This document shows positions 1 to 5,289 of a DNA stretch of 8,875 nt, piece by piece; positions within the stretch are counted from its first letter, which is position 1; each line of letters opens with the position of its first letter. The stretch is taken from positions 1-8,875 of the forward strand of contig QAMI01000033.1 in the NCBI GenBank assembly GCA_003150395.1. The letters are read 5' to 3'. The stretch is from Candidatus Gastranaerophilales bacterium (lineage in GTDB: Bacteria; Cyanobacteriota; Vampirovibrionia; Gastranaerophilales; Gastranaerophilaceae). The notes under the pieces are model-generated. The model was not told the DNA's origin and ran no database searches. It saw nothing but the letters and a program-made list of their open reading frames with translations. Position numbers and translations under genes: made by a program.

Positions 1-435
1 AAAGAAATTTGGTTTGAATACTGGCATTCGATATTAACTTTGGGCCAGATATATTACATGGTAAACAAATTTCAGTCAGAATTGGCTCTGACAGAGCAAA
101 TGGAAAGGGAAAACTACAGTTATTATTTTCTTGTAGAAAACGGCGAGAAAATCGGATACTTTGGCGTTGCGCCCGAGGATGGGCATTTCTTCCTTTCCAA
201 GTTTTATATAAAGAAAGACTATCGCGGCAAGGGTTTTGGCAAATTTGCCTTTGAATACATTAAAAAACTTGCGCAAGAAAACGGTTTTTCAAAAATCAGA
301 CTTACTGTTAACAAACAAAACTTTAAAACCATATTGATTTATGAAAAGTGGGGTTTCAAGACTCATCATGCATTAGTAACACGTATTGGAAACGGTTATG
401 AAATGGACGATTATTTGATGGAATACACATTATAA
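1..435 (+). CDS. GNAT-family N-acetyltransferase, 5' end cut by the window edge
   Basis: The reading frame is open from base 1, so the true start lies outside the window. A TTG at 40 is the first possible start inside, but the residues before it (KEIWFEYWHSILT) look like the usual first helix of GNAT enzymes, so 40 is not the real start. The visible part has the GNAT core: a beta strand FFLSKFYIKKDYRG, then the acetyl-CoA pyrophosphate loop RGKGFG (R-G-x-G-x-G type), a following helix, and the NKQNFKTILIYEKWGF segment typical of motif B (N..A/I...YEK.GF). GNAT enzymes move an acetyl group from acetyl-CoA to an amine; the substrate (protein N-terminus, small amine or antibiotic) cannot be told from sequence. 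The stop is 14 bp before the flavoprotein gene, so the two are probably co-transcribed. Family assignment is firm; substrate unknown. Confidence 0.9.
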   Translation, partial: KEIWFEYWHSILTLGQIYYMVNKFQSELALTEQMERENYSYYFLVENGEKIGYFGVAPEDGHFFLSKFYIKKDYRGKGFGKFAFEYIKKLAQENGFSKIRLTVNKQNFKTILIYEKWGFKTHHALVTRIGNGYEMDDYLMEYTL

Positions 436-449
436 AGACGAGGTCAAAA

Positions 450-1022
450 TTGAAAGTTGTTGCGATAAACGGTAGCCCGCGTAAGGGCGGAAATACAGAA
501 ATAATGCTTAACGCGGTTCTTGAACCTTTGAAATCGGCGGGTGTTGAGACAAAACTTATACAAATCGGCGGGAAGAATATTCATGGCTGCCGCGGCTGCT
601 GGGCTTGCCAGAAATTATTAAACAGAAAATGTGCATTTTCAGACGATATTTTGAATGATATTTTGGAAGACTTATTTTCAGCAGACGCAATAATTTTTGG
701 TACGCCGTCATATTTTTCAGACATGACGGCTGAAATGAAGGCTTTGATTGACCGTGCAGGCGTTGTTGCGCTTGCGAACGGCAAGCTTTTCCGTCACAAA
801 GTTGGAGCGGCTGTGATTGCACAAAGACGCGGCGGGGCAACTTCAATTCAGGCAAGTTTGCACCATATGATGTTAATGTCTGAGATGATAATTCCGGGTT
901 CGACATACTGGAATTTGGGCTTTGGCCGTGACAAAGGCGAAGTTGCAAACGATGAGGAAGCCATGGCAAATATGAAAAATCTTGGCGAAAACATTTTGAT
1001 GTTAATCCAAAAGCTCGGGTAA
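450..1022 (+). CDS. Flavodoxin-fold NAD(P)H-dependent FMN reductase / iron-sulfur flavoprotein (Isf-like)
   Basis: This 190-residue protein opens with a beta strand and the FMN phosphate-binding loop INGSPRKGGNT (residues 6-16), as in the NADPH-dependent FMN reductase family. Cysteines at 47, 50, 53 and 61 form CX2CX2CX7C, which fits the compact cysteine motif (CX2CX2CX4-7C) known from Isf iron-sulfur flavoproteins, where it holds a 4Fe-4S cluster. The segment FGTPSYFSDMTAEMKALIDRA (84-104) is the second conserved flavin-site block of the family. The likely role is cytosolic electron transfer or quinone/oxidant reduction with FMN; the partner is unknown. The start is TTG at 450, supported by GAGG at 440-443. 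It follows the GNAT gene by 14 bp and ends 14 bp from the stop of a converging gene, leaving no room for a full terminator. Family sure; presence of an Fe-S cluster is inference. Confidence 0.9.
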   Translation: MKVVAINGSPRKGGNTEIMLNAVLEPLKSAGVETKLIQIGGKNIHGCRGCWACQKLLNRKCAFSDDILNDILEDLFSADAIIFGTPSYFSDMTAEMKALIDRAGVVALANGKLFRHKVGAAVIAQRRGGATSIQASLHHMMLMSEMIIPGSTYWNLGFGRDKGEVANDEEAMANMKNLGENILMLIQKLG

Positions 1023-1036
1023 AATTTGTATTTTTA

Positions 1037-1228
1037 TCAGAACAAATCTGTAATTTTATTTATATGCTCTTTTTGTAATTCAAGAAGAGTAAGAAGTTTT
1101 TCGTATATTTCCAAACCGCCTTCATTGAACTTCATCCAGCCTTCAAGGATAGATTGAATATTATCAATAGTATAAATTTCATTTTGAATATAATCTAATT
1201 TTTCTTCGTACGTCATTTCTTCGCGCAT
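1037..1228 (-). CDS. Small helical protein of unknown function (63 aa)
   Basis: I do not recognise this gene. It starts at ATG 1228 (reverse strand) with a good Shine-Dalgarno AAGGAG at 1239-1234, which makes it a credible translated gene despite its size. The product is rich in Glu, Lys, Leu and Ile with no signal peptide, cysteine or membrane segment, and reads as two or three amphipathic helices (YEEKLDYIQNEIYTIDNIQ; then EIYEKLLTLLELQKEHI). Such short acidic helical proteins are often dimers or partners of larger proteins, but nothing here names a partner. It converges with the flavoprotein gene and is transcribed away from the HTH pair, from a candidate promoter at 1265-1294. Confidence 0.72.
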   Translation of the reverse strand: MREEMTYEEKLDYIQNEIYTIDNIQSILEGWMKFNEGGLEIYEKLLTLLELQKEHINKITDLF

Positions 1229-1264
1229 GTAATCTCCTTAATAAAATTAAGCAATAAATAAATT

Positions 1265-1294
1265 ATTATAAGTAATATTTTGCTAATATGGTAA
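1265..1294 (-). promoter_or_regulatory. Candidate promoter of the 63-aa gene
   Basis: On the reverse strand a perfect TATAAT lies at 1270-1265, with TTACCA (4 of 6 to TTGACA) at 1294-1289 and an 18-nt spacer. The predicted start of transcription near 1258 gives a leader of about 30 nt holding the AAGGAG site. The region is very AT-rich, so chance hexamers are common. Confidence 0.4.
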
Positions 1295-1309
1295 CAAAGT
1301 TATTTTTGT

Positions 1310-1339
1310 TTGTCAATATTGATGTTTAATCTATATAAT
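1310..1339 (+). promoter_or_regulatory. Strong sigma-70-type promoter of the tandem HTH genes
   Basis: TTGTCA at 1310-1315 (5 of 6) and TATAAT at 1334-1339 (6 of 6) are separated by 18 nt. The last T of the -10 at position -7 puts +1 at 1346, which is the A of the ATG of the first HTH gene. No Shine-Dalgarno sequence precedes that ATG. This points to a leaderless mRNA and argues against the upstream in-frame TTG at 1310, which falls inside the -35. Confidence 0.65.
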
Positions 1340-1345
1340 ATTTTT

Positions 1346-1552
1346 ATGGGAATAAAGGAAGACATTAAAATCTTATTGGTTAAGGAAAATCTAAGTGTAC
1401 CGGAACTTGCAAAAAGAGCTGGAGAATTTTCAGGCAAAAAGTACACTGCTGATGGAATTTATAAAAAGCTAAACAATCGAACCATGAAATATGAAGAAGC
1501 GCAATTTTTAGCCGATGTCCTTGGTTACAAATTGGAATTTGTCAAAAAATAA
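1346..1552 (+). CDS. Small helix-turn-helix-like protein, tandem paralog 1 (68 aa)
   Basis: The product has a short N-terminal helix (MGIKEDIKILLVKEN), then LSVPELAKRAGE, which reads as the first part of an XRE/Cro-like helix-turn-helix, then YTADGIYKKLNNRTM (candidate recognition helix and turn) and a final helix EEAQFLADVLGYKLEF. This order, including the 'LG(Y)KLEF' ending, is common in small phage-repressor-like DNA-binding proteins, so a DNA-binding role is likely but the target is not visible. I chose ATG 1346 over the upstream in-frame TTG at 1310 because it aligns exactly with the start of the second paralog, gives the same 68-residue length, and matches the predicted transcription start. 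The second copy follows 25 bp after the stop. Could be an orphan antitoxin or phage-derived regulator; no toxin or phage gene is nearby. Confidence 0.8.
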   Translation: MGIKEDIKILLVKENLSVPELAKRAGEFSGKKYTADGIYKKLNNRTMKYEEAQFLADVLGYKLEFVKK

Positions 1553-1553
1553 T
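1481..1553 (+). repeat. Direct repeat, copy 1 (3' third of HTH paralog 1)
   Basis: This 73-nt segment matches 1713-1785 with 5 mismatches. It covers the last 23 codons, the stop and one base after it. The match is far better than in the 5' two thirds of the same genes. Confidence 0.85.
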
Positions 1554-1577
1554 GTTCTTATCTGGAATTTATTAATT

Positions 1578-1784
1578 ATGAGTATCAATGAAGATTTAAG
1601 AGTAATATTATTAAAGGAATGTTTGACGATTAAAGCATTAGCAGAAAAGGCAAACAAATCTTCTAATCGAAGATATACAGCTGACGGGATTTCTCAAAAA
1701 CTTAACAAAGGTACAATGAAATATAACGAAGCGCAATTTTTAGCGGATGTCCTTGGCTACAAATTGGAATTTGTCAAAAAATAA
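1578..1784 (+). CDS. Small helix-turn-helix-like protein, tandem paralog 2 (68 aa)
   Basis: This is the second copy of the preceding gene: 43 of 68 residues are identical without a gap. The N-terminal 45 residues share only 21 positions, whereas the last 23 share 22. It carries the same layout: helix MSINEDLRVILLKEC, HTH-like LTIKALAEKANK, YTADGISQKLNKGTM, and helix NEAQFLADVLGYKLEFVKK. ATG 1578 is chosen because it aligns with paralog 1; the longer frame from 1515 would overlap the first gene. No good Shine-Dalgarno sequence precedes it, so it may be reinitiated or expressed from a separate start. The stop is 15 bp from the stop of the converging HAD gene. The divergent N-terminal half suggests different DNA targets or partners, while the conserved C-terminal helix may be a shared dimer surface; both points are inference. 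Confidence 0.8.
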   Translation: MSINEDLRVILLKECLTIKALAEKANKSSNRRYTADGISQKLNKGTMKYNEAQFLADVLGYKLEFVKK

Positions 1785-1785
1785 T
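1713..1785 (+). repeat. Direct repeat, copy 2 (3' third of HTH paralog 2)
   Basis: Partner of 1481-1553, at an offset of 232 bp. The homology stops one base after the stop codon. Confidence 0.85.
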
Positions 1786-1799
1786 TTTTATCATGTATT

Positions 1800-2450
1800 T
1801 TAGTTCATCAAATCTAAAATTTCTAAAGGCTTATGTACAATTATTCGTGCACCTTGCTTTTTTAAAAAATCTTCGTCTTTGTAACCCCATGTTACGCTGA
1901 TACATTGCAAGCCGCTGTTGTGTGCAGTTTCTAAATCAACCTCAGAATCGCCAATGTAATATGTCAAACTTTTTTCGCAGCCCAGAAGTTCCATTGCCTT
2001 GAAAACACTATCCGGCGCAGGCTTTTTACGAACTCCGTGCTGTTCATCCTCGCCGATTGCAACTTCAACTCGTTCGCCAAAGTATTTCCGGCATAATTCC
2101 TTGACAGCCTTGTCAAATTTATTCGATACAACTCCGATTTTATAACCGCGTTTGTGCAAAGTCTCTAACATCTCTAAAATCCCGTCAAATGGTTTGGTTT
2201 GGTTATACATATTTTCTGCATAATGCTTTTTGAAACATTTTAATATGGCTTCAAACTCAGGATTTTCAGCGCCTTCAGGAACTGCCCGCTCTATTAAAAG
2301 CCTGACGCCGTTTCCGACAAAACTCTTTACCTCCTCAAGCGTGCGCGGCGAATAATCATATTTTGCAAGCGCAAAATTTACGCTTTCCTTTAAATCCTCA
2401 AGCGTATACAAAAGTGTCCCGTCTAAATCAAATATTGCGCCTTTTTGCAT
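1800..2450 (-). CDS. HAD-superfamily phosphatase, phosphoglycolate-phosphatase-like
   Basis: The 216-residue product has all four HAD motifs: I, FDLDGTLL with nucleophile D8 and acid/base D10; II, VVSNK with S109; III, K142/K143 in RKKPAPD; IV, YIGDSEVDLETA with D168 and D172. A helical cap lies between motifs I and II (about residues 16-85), as in subclass I enzymes such as Gph and PgmB. These enzymes hydrolyse small phosphate esters using Mg2+ in the cytosol; the Gph reading (2-phosphoglycolate) is only a best guess because HAD substrates rarely follow from sequence. I chose ATG 2450, preceded by AAGGGG, over an upstream in-frame TTG at 2465 that would overlap that ribosome site. The gene follows the TolC-like gene by 26 bp on the same strand, so it is probably the second gene of that transcript, though no shared function is evident. 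Confidence 0.92.
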   Translation of the reverse strand: MQKGAIFDLDGTLLYTLEDLKESVNFALAKYDYSPRTLEEVKSFVGNGVRLLIERAVPEGAENPEFEAILKCFKKHYAENMYNQTKPFDGILEMLETLHKRGYKIGVVSNKFDKAVKELCRKYFGERVEVAIGEDEQHGVRKKPAPDSVFKAMELLGCEKSLTYYIGDSEVDLETAHNSGLQCISVTWGYKDEDFLKKQGARIIVHKPLEILDLMN

Positions 2451-2476
2451 TTTTCCCCTTTTCAATCAAAATTTGT

Positions 2477-3778
2477 TTAAATGGATTCCGTATCAAGATT
2501 GAAGTCTTCTGTATTGGCTTCCCGCAAAAATTCAATCCAGCTTTTGTAATACTCGGCTGTAGCATTTGCACAGCCTTCAAGAATTTCTTCGTAAGATTGC
2601 TCCATTACTATTAAAGATGTTAAATTTGCTTTACCGGTTTCGTAATCCTTTTTTGAAATTTTTATCATTTCATCAGAATCTTTCACGAGTTTTTCATTGT
2701 AAAAGTTCAGATTTTCTTTTGCCGTCAAAAATTGCTCGTAACTTCTGTAAAGGTCTTTCAAAGCTTTGTTTTCAACGGATTTGTAATTCAACTGAGCCTG
2801 TTCAACTTTGAGCTTAGCATTTTTAATTTCCGGCGAATAATTGTAAAAAAGCGGAAGATTAACAAGATTTACGCCCGCATAAGCACCTGCACGGAAAGTT
2901 CCATCATCAGAAAGCGAGGTTGTCTGATATGCATAGCCGCCGTTTAATTCCAAATCGGGAATTCGTTGTCTGACAACTACCGAAAGATTTTTTTGAGCCA
3001 CATCCACCTGTTGTTTTGCAATCTTTAAATCAGCACGCTGTTTCAGGGCGTTTTCTGCAATCGAATTAAAATCAGGAATTTTTGAATTGGATTTAGGTGT
3101 CATCATAGCCAGAAAATCGTCTGCATCAGGGAAAAAATCATCAATGCTGTCATAATTTTCCAATTTGTTGTTGATAACTTTATTAAATTCAATTGCTTTT
3201 GCTTTTACAGTCATTGCAGCTGTATTTACACGCGTAAACATCTGATTCAACGTAATTCTCGCCTGAATAAGGTCGATTTCCGGAAGTTCACCTGCTTTAA
3301 CTTTTTTGTCTGCAATTTCTACAAGTTCTTCCAGAAGTCTTTGCTGTGTACGAATGTTGTTGAGAACGGTTTTTGCCGCAACAAGGTTTATGTAAGCTTC
3401 ACGAACATCCATTCGCAAGTCAAATTCGTTATATTCCTGGTTATTTTCAACAAGTTTCAGATTACTTTTGGCAAGATTTTTTCTTGCTCCGCGTTTGCCG
3501 AGTTCTATAAGCTCTGTTGCGCCGATTTGCTGCGGGTTTCCTTTGCCTGCACGTCCAAAATAATAAAACAGATTTATTTCCGGATTTTGAAGTTTGTTTG
3601 CGGTTTTAATGTCATTTTTTGCAATGTCAATATTCATTCTTGATGACAAAATATCAAGATTGTTTTCTTTGGCGATTTCGATTGCCTGCTTGATATCAAC
3701 CTTTTTAATATCTTCAATCGCAAAGGAGTTTTGCGCGCTGAAAAGTAATGCTAATATAACTAAAACTGCTTTTTTCAA
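2477..3778 (-). CDS. TolC/CzcC-family outer-membrane efflux channel protein
   Basis: The 433-residue protein begins with a signal peptide (MKKAVLVILALLFSAQNSFA, cleavage about 20/21; no lipobox cysteine). It then shows the long, periodic helices of the outer-membrane efflux family in two repeats: the first about 30-200, with the ELIELGKRGARK segment near residues 89-100 that is common in CzcC-type members, and the second about 235-420. The usual role is the outer-membrane duct of a tripartite exporter or type I secretion system. No inner-membrane pump or adaptor gene lies in this window, so the cargo (metal, drug or protein) is unknown; the CzcC-like motif makes cation or small-molecule efflux a reasonable guess. 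The start is TTG 3778, with GAGG eight bases upstream. A good promoter lies at 3811-3838. Its presence implies a diderm envelope. Confidence 0.93.
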   Translation of the reverse strand: MKKAVLVILALLFSAQNSFAIEDIKKVDIKQAIEIAKENNLDILSSRMNIDIAKNDIKTANKLQNPEINLFYYFGRAGKGNPQQIGATELIELGKRGARKNLAKSNLKLVENNQEYNEFDLRMDVREAYINLVAAKTVLNNIRTQQRLLEELVEIADKKVKAGELPEIDLIQARITLNQMFTRVNTAAMTVKAKAIEFNKVINNKLENYDSIDDFFPDADDFLAMMTPKSNSKIPDFNSIAENALKQRADLKIAKQQVDVAQKNLSVVVRQRIPDLELNGGYAYQTTSLSDDGTFRAGAYAGVNLVNLPLFYNYSPEIKNAKLKVEQAQLNYKSVENKALKDLYRSYEQFLTAKENLNFYNEKLVKDSDEMIKISKKDYETGKANLTSLIVMEQSYEEILEGCANATAEYYKSWIEFLREANTEDFNLDTESI

Positions 3779-3810
3779 GTGAAAATCCTCATTATAAGAT
3801 TTGCAAAAAC

Positions 3811-3838
3811 ATTATATCCGAAAAATGGAAAATGTAAA
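3811..3838 (-). promoter_or_regulatory. Promoter of the TolC-HAD transcript
   Basis: On the reverse strand TTTACA (5 of 6) at 3838-3833 and a perfect TATAAT at 3816-3811 are spaced by 16 nt. Predicted +1 is near 3804, leaving a leader of about 26 nt that contains the GAGG ribosome site before TTG 3778. Confidence 0.55.
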
Positions 3839-3864
3839 AATTTATAGATTCTCTTGGCTGCTAA

Positions 3865-3892
3865 TTGCGATTTTATTTATTTGATGTAATAT
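3865..3892 (+). promoter_or_regulatory. Weak candidate promoter of the PpiC gene, possibly leaderless
   Basis: TTGCGA (4 of 6) at 3865-3870 and TAATAT (4 of 6) at 3887-3892 are 16 nt apart and would place +1 at 3899, the A of the start codon. No Shine-Dalgarno sequence precedes ATG 3899. The hexamers are weak and an overlapping TATAAA at 3890-3895 would not fit, so this is tentative. Confidence 0.3.
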
Positions 3893-3898
3893 AAAGCT

Positions 3899-4255
3899 AT
3901 GATTAAAACGATTTCAAAAATATTTTTAACACTTATGTTATTAACTTCCGCTGTATTTGCGGGTGAAGAGGTCACACAGGTTCGCGCAAGCCACATTTTG
4001 GTAAAAACTGCGAATGAGGCAATGCAGATTAAGAAAGAAATCGATAATGGGGGCGATTTTGAATATTACGCACGGCTTTATTCAATATGTCCTTCTGGTC
4101 AGCGCGGCGGGGATTTGGGTTATTTTGGCCGCGGCCAAATGGTGCCCGAATTTGAAAACAAAGCCTTTTCACTTCCCGTAGGCGAGGTTTCAAACCCTGT
4201 ATTCTCACCGTTTGGCTGGCATCTAATAAAAGTTACCGACCGGCGGCGCACATAG
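3899..4255 (+). CDS. Exported single-domain parvulin (PpiC-type peptidyl-prolyl isomerase)
   Basis: The product is only 118 residues: a signal peptide (hydrophobic residues 8-20, cleavage probably after VFA at 21), then one complete rotamase domain from about 27 to 114. The parvulin marks are all present: RASHILVK with H32, the GGDLGYFGRGQMVPEFENKAF block (70-90), LPVGEVSNP and the closing FGWHLIKV with H108. It should catalyse cis-trans isomerisation of X-Pro bonds in the periplasm and help exported proteins fold. Unlike SurA or PrsA it has no separate chaperone domain, so it is a minimal form. ATG 3899 is right because it starts the signal peptide; it has no visible Shine-Dalgarno site. The gene is divergent from the TolC-like gene, a possible client, and is followed at once by a terminator-like hairpin. 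Confidence 0.93.
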   Translation: MIKTISKIFLTLMLLTSAVFAGEEVTQVRASHILVKTANEAMQIKKEIDNGGDFEYYARLYSICPSGQRGGDLGYFGRGQMVPEFENKAFSLPVGEVSNPVFSPFGWHLIKVTDRRRT

Positions 4256-4265
4256 GCACACGAAG

Positions 4266-4284
4266 GCACACGAAGTGTGCTTTT
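4266..4284 (+). terminator. Terminator-like hairpin after the PpiC gene
   Basis: GCACAC (4266-4271), loop GAA and GTGTGC (4275-4280) form a perfect 6-bp stem followed by TTTT. It starts 11 bp after the stop codon. The left arm belongs to a GGCACACGAA unit that occurs twice in tandem (4255-4264 and 4265-4274). The U run is short, so efficiency is uncertain. Confidence 0.5.
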
Positions 4285-4361
4285 ACATATTGGGTCTGTC
4301 ATACTAGTAGCGCTTGTGAAAAAATTAGGTGTGGTGGCGTCGGTATTAATATTAGTCGCTT
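4271..4361 (+). repeat. 91-bp imperfect direct repeat, copy A
   Basis: Matches copy B (4413-4503) at 80 of 91 positions with no insertion or deletion; start-to-start distance is 142 bp. The unit begins CGAAGTGTGC and ends in CGCTT. The 51-bp spacer 4362-4412 is not repeated. The unit lies in the 393-bp gene-free stretch 4256-4648. The longest frames here have no ribosome site and change frame between copies, so I read it as non-coding. Confidence 0.85.
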
Positions 4362-4412
4362 GTAAGAAGATATGTCTTTTGACGAGTGTTTACTGGCGTC
4401 ACTGTTTGCAGA

Positions 4413-4503
4413 CGAAGTGTGCTCTTACGTATTGGGTCTGTCATACTGGTAGCGCTTGTGAAAGAATTAGGTGTTGTAGTTTCGGTATTAGGATTAGGCG
4501 CTT
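4413..4503 (+). repeat. 91-bp imperfect direct repeat, copy B
   Basis: Second copy of the unit, with 11 mismatches to copy A, clustered in the last 35 bases. The hairpin at the front of copy A is weaker here (GCAGAC/GTGTGC, one mismatch). It is followed 21 bp later by the palindromic element at 4525-4596. Confidence 0.85.
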
Positions 4504-4524
4504 GGAACGGGCAATGTAATCTCT

Positions 4525-4596
4525 CCCCACCCCTTGCGGGAGGGGAAGATTTTCGACGTGAGGCACCAGCCGAACGTCTGAAAATCAGGGGCGGGG
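4525..4596. repeat. REP/MITE-like palindromic element (three-arm foldback)
   Basis: Outer arms CCCC 4525-4528 and GGGG 4593-4596 enclose two hairpins. The first is CCCCT (4530-4534) with AGGGG (4541-4545), loop TGCGGG. The second pairs GATTTTCGACGT (4548-4559) with ACGTCTGAAAATC (4574-4586), perfect apart from one bulged base, then a GA/GA internal pair, then GGC-ACCA-GCC (4562-4571). The GC-rich arms stand out from the AT-rich surroundings. It lies between the ends of the PpiC and ferritin genes and could stop transcription from both sides. I believe similar elements recur in bacterial genomes, but that is memory, not a search. Confidence 0.75.
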
Positions 4597-4648
4597 TTAT
4601 ACAACAAAGTCGCTAATCTCCTTTATTTTTCTTATTGAACGAATTATT

Positions 4649-5158
4649 TTAACCGATTACAGGTGCAACAAAGGTTCTTGCTGCAAGTTCTTTATCTAGC
4701 ATTAATAAGGCTTTTGCGTCGTCTTTGATGAGTTTCAATGTTGCAAGAACGCCGCCGACATTTGATTCTTCTTCAACCTGTTCTTTCAAATACCAGTCAA
4801 GGAATGAAAGTGCTGCACGGTCTTTAACTTCTTCTGCAACATCCATCAGTGCATTAATTTTGGAAGTTACAAATTCTTCGTGTTTCAAAACTTCTTCAAA
4901 CACATGAAGCGGTGAATTCCATTCAACCTGCGGTTTGTCAATTGCTTCAAGCTCAACTTTTCCGCCGCGTTCGTGAACATAATTAAACATACCCATTGCA
5001 TGAGCATGTTCCTCTTGAACTTGAACGCTCATCCAGTTTACAAAGCCTTTGAGGTTCAATCTTTCGAAATAAGCCTGCATTGAAAGGTATAAATATTCTG
5101 AATAAAGTTCTTTGTTAATTTGCTCGTTAAATGCTTTTTCTAATTTTTCTGAAATCAT
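4649..5158 (-). CDS. ftnA: Bacterial non-haem ferritin (iron storage)
   Basis: This 169-residue four-helix protein carries the full ferroxidase centre at the same positions as E. coli FtnA: E17, E50, H53, E94, Q127 and E130, plus E49, E126 and E129 of the third iron site. There is no haem-ligand methionine pattern that would make it a bacterioferritin. It should form a 24-subunit cytosolic shell that oxidises Fe2+ with O2 or peroxide and stores the mineral. The start at ATG 5158 has a strong AAGGAG site seven to eight bases upstream. The gene is divergent from the barrel/ferritin-like pair; the 131-bp gap is AT-rich and may hold an iron-responsive operator (5217-5243). Its end faces the palindromic element, which may act as terminator. 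Function is secure; the symbol follows the family. Confidence 0.96.
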   Translation of the reverse strand: MISEKLEKAFNEQINKELYSEYLYLSMQAYFERLNLKGFVNWMSVQVQEEHAHAMGMFNYVHERGGKVELEAIDKPQVEWNSPLHVFEEVLKHEEFVTSKINALMDVAEEVKDRAALSFLDWYLKEQVEEESNVGGVLATLKLIKDDAKALLMLDKELAARTFVAPVIG

Positions 5159-5216
5159 TTTTTTACTCCTTTTCTTCTTACCTGATTTAATTTTAACACC
5201 AAAATTTCGAAAAGAT

Positions 5217-5243
5217 GTTAATATTTAATTAAATTATCTTAAC
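5217..5243. promoter_or_regulatory. AT-rich near-palindrome between divergent genes, possible Fur-type operator
   Basis: The block starts GTTAA and ends TTAAC around a perfect ATTTAATTAAAT (5223-5234), although the outer arms are three bases off centre. Read on the reverse strand it contains GATAATTTAATTAAATATT, which agrees with the 19-bp Fur consensus at 12 positions including the first GATAAT. In such AT-rich DNA this is weak evidence; the gene context (ferritin) is what makes it worth listing. Confidence 0.25.
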
Positions 5244-5254
5244 CTTGCGGGGGA

Positions 5255-5283
5255 ATGAAAAATTTTGCGGAGTTTTTTATAAA
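5255..5283 (+). promoter_or_regulatory. Weak candidate promoter of the barrel-protein gene
   Basis: TATAAA at 5278-5283 would set +1 at 5290, the A of an ATG, with ATGAAA (4 of 6) at 5255-5260 and a 17-nt spacer. There is no well-placed Shine-Dalgarno site: GGAG at 5269-5272 is 17 bases away. A leaderless transcript is possible but not certain. Confidence 0.25.
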
Positions 5284-5289
5284 AAACTT

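Noticed and set aside
556..969. Long minus-strand frame opposite the flavoprotein gene
   Set aside because: It is a shadow of a well-supported gene, with composition (many Ser, Gln, Arg) typical of antisense frames.
1515..1577. N-terminal extension of the second HTH protein
   Set aside because: It overlaps the first gene, has no counterpart in the paralog, and ATG 1578 gives the same length as paralog 1.
4355..4444. Minus-strand 30-codon frame starting MTDPI in repeat copy B, also seen in copy A
   Set aside because: No Shine-Dalgarno site, different endings in the two copies, and amino-acid-changing differences between copies.
4266..4503. CRISPR array
   Set aside because: Only two long, diverged copies with one spacer, no short identical repeats and no cas genes.
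4497..4610. Minus-strand small frame starting at TTG after AAAGGAG, crossing the palindrome
   Set aside because: The frame exists only because the palindrome happens to lack stops; the peptide has no protein-like features.
4277..4616. Two overlapping plus-strand frames (4277-4519 and 4386-4616) as genes
   Set aside because: They run through the direct repeats and the palindromic element, switch frame between repeat copies, have no ribosome site and give compositionally odd peptides.
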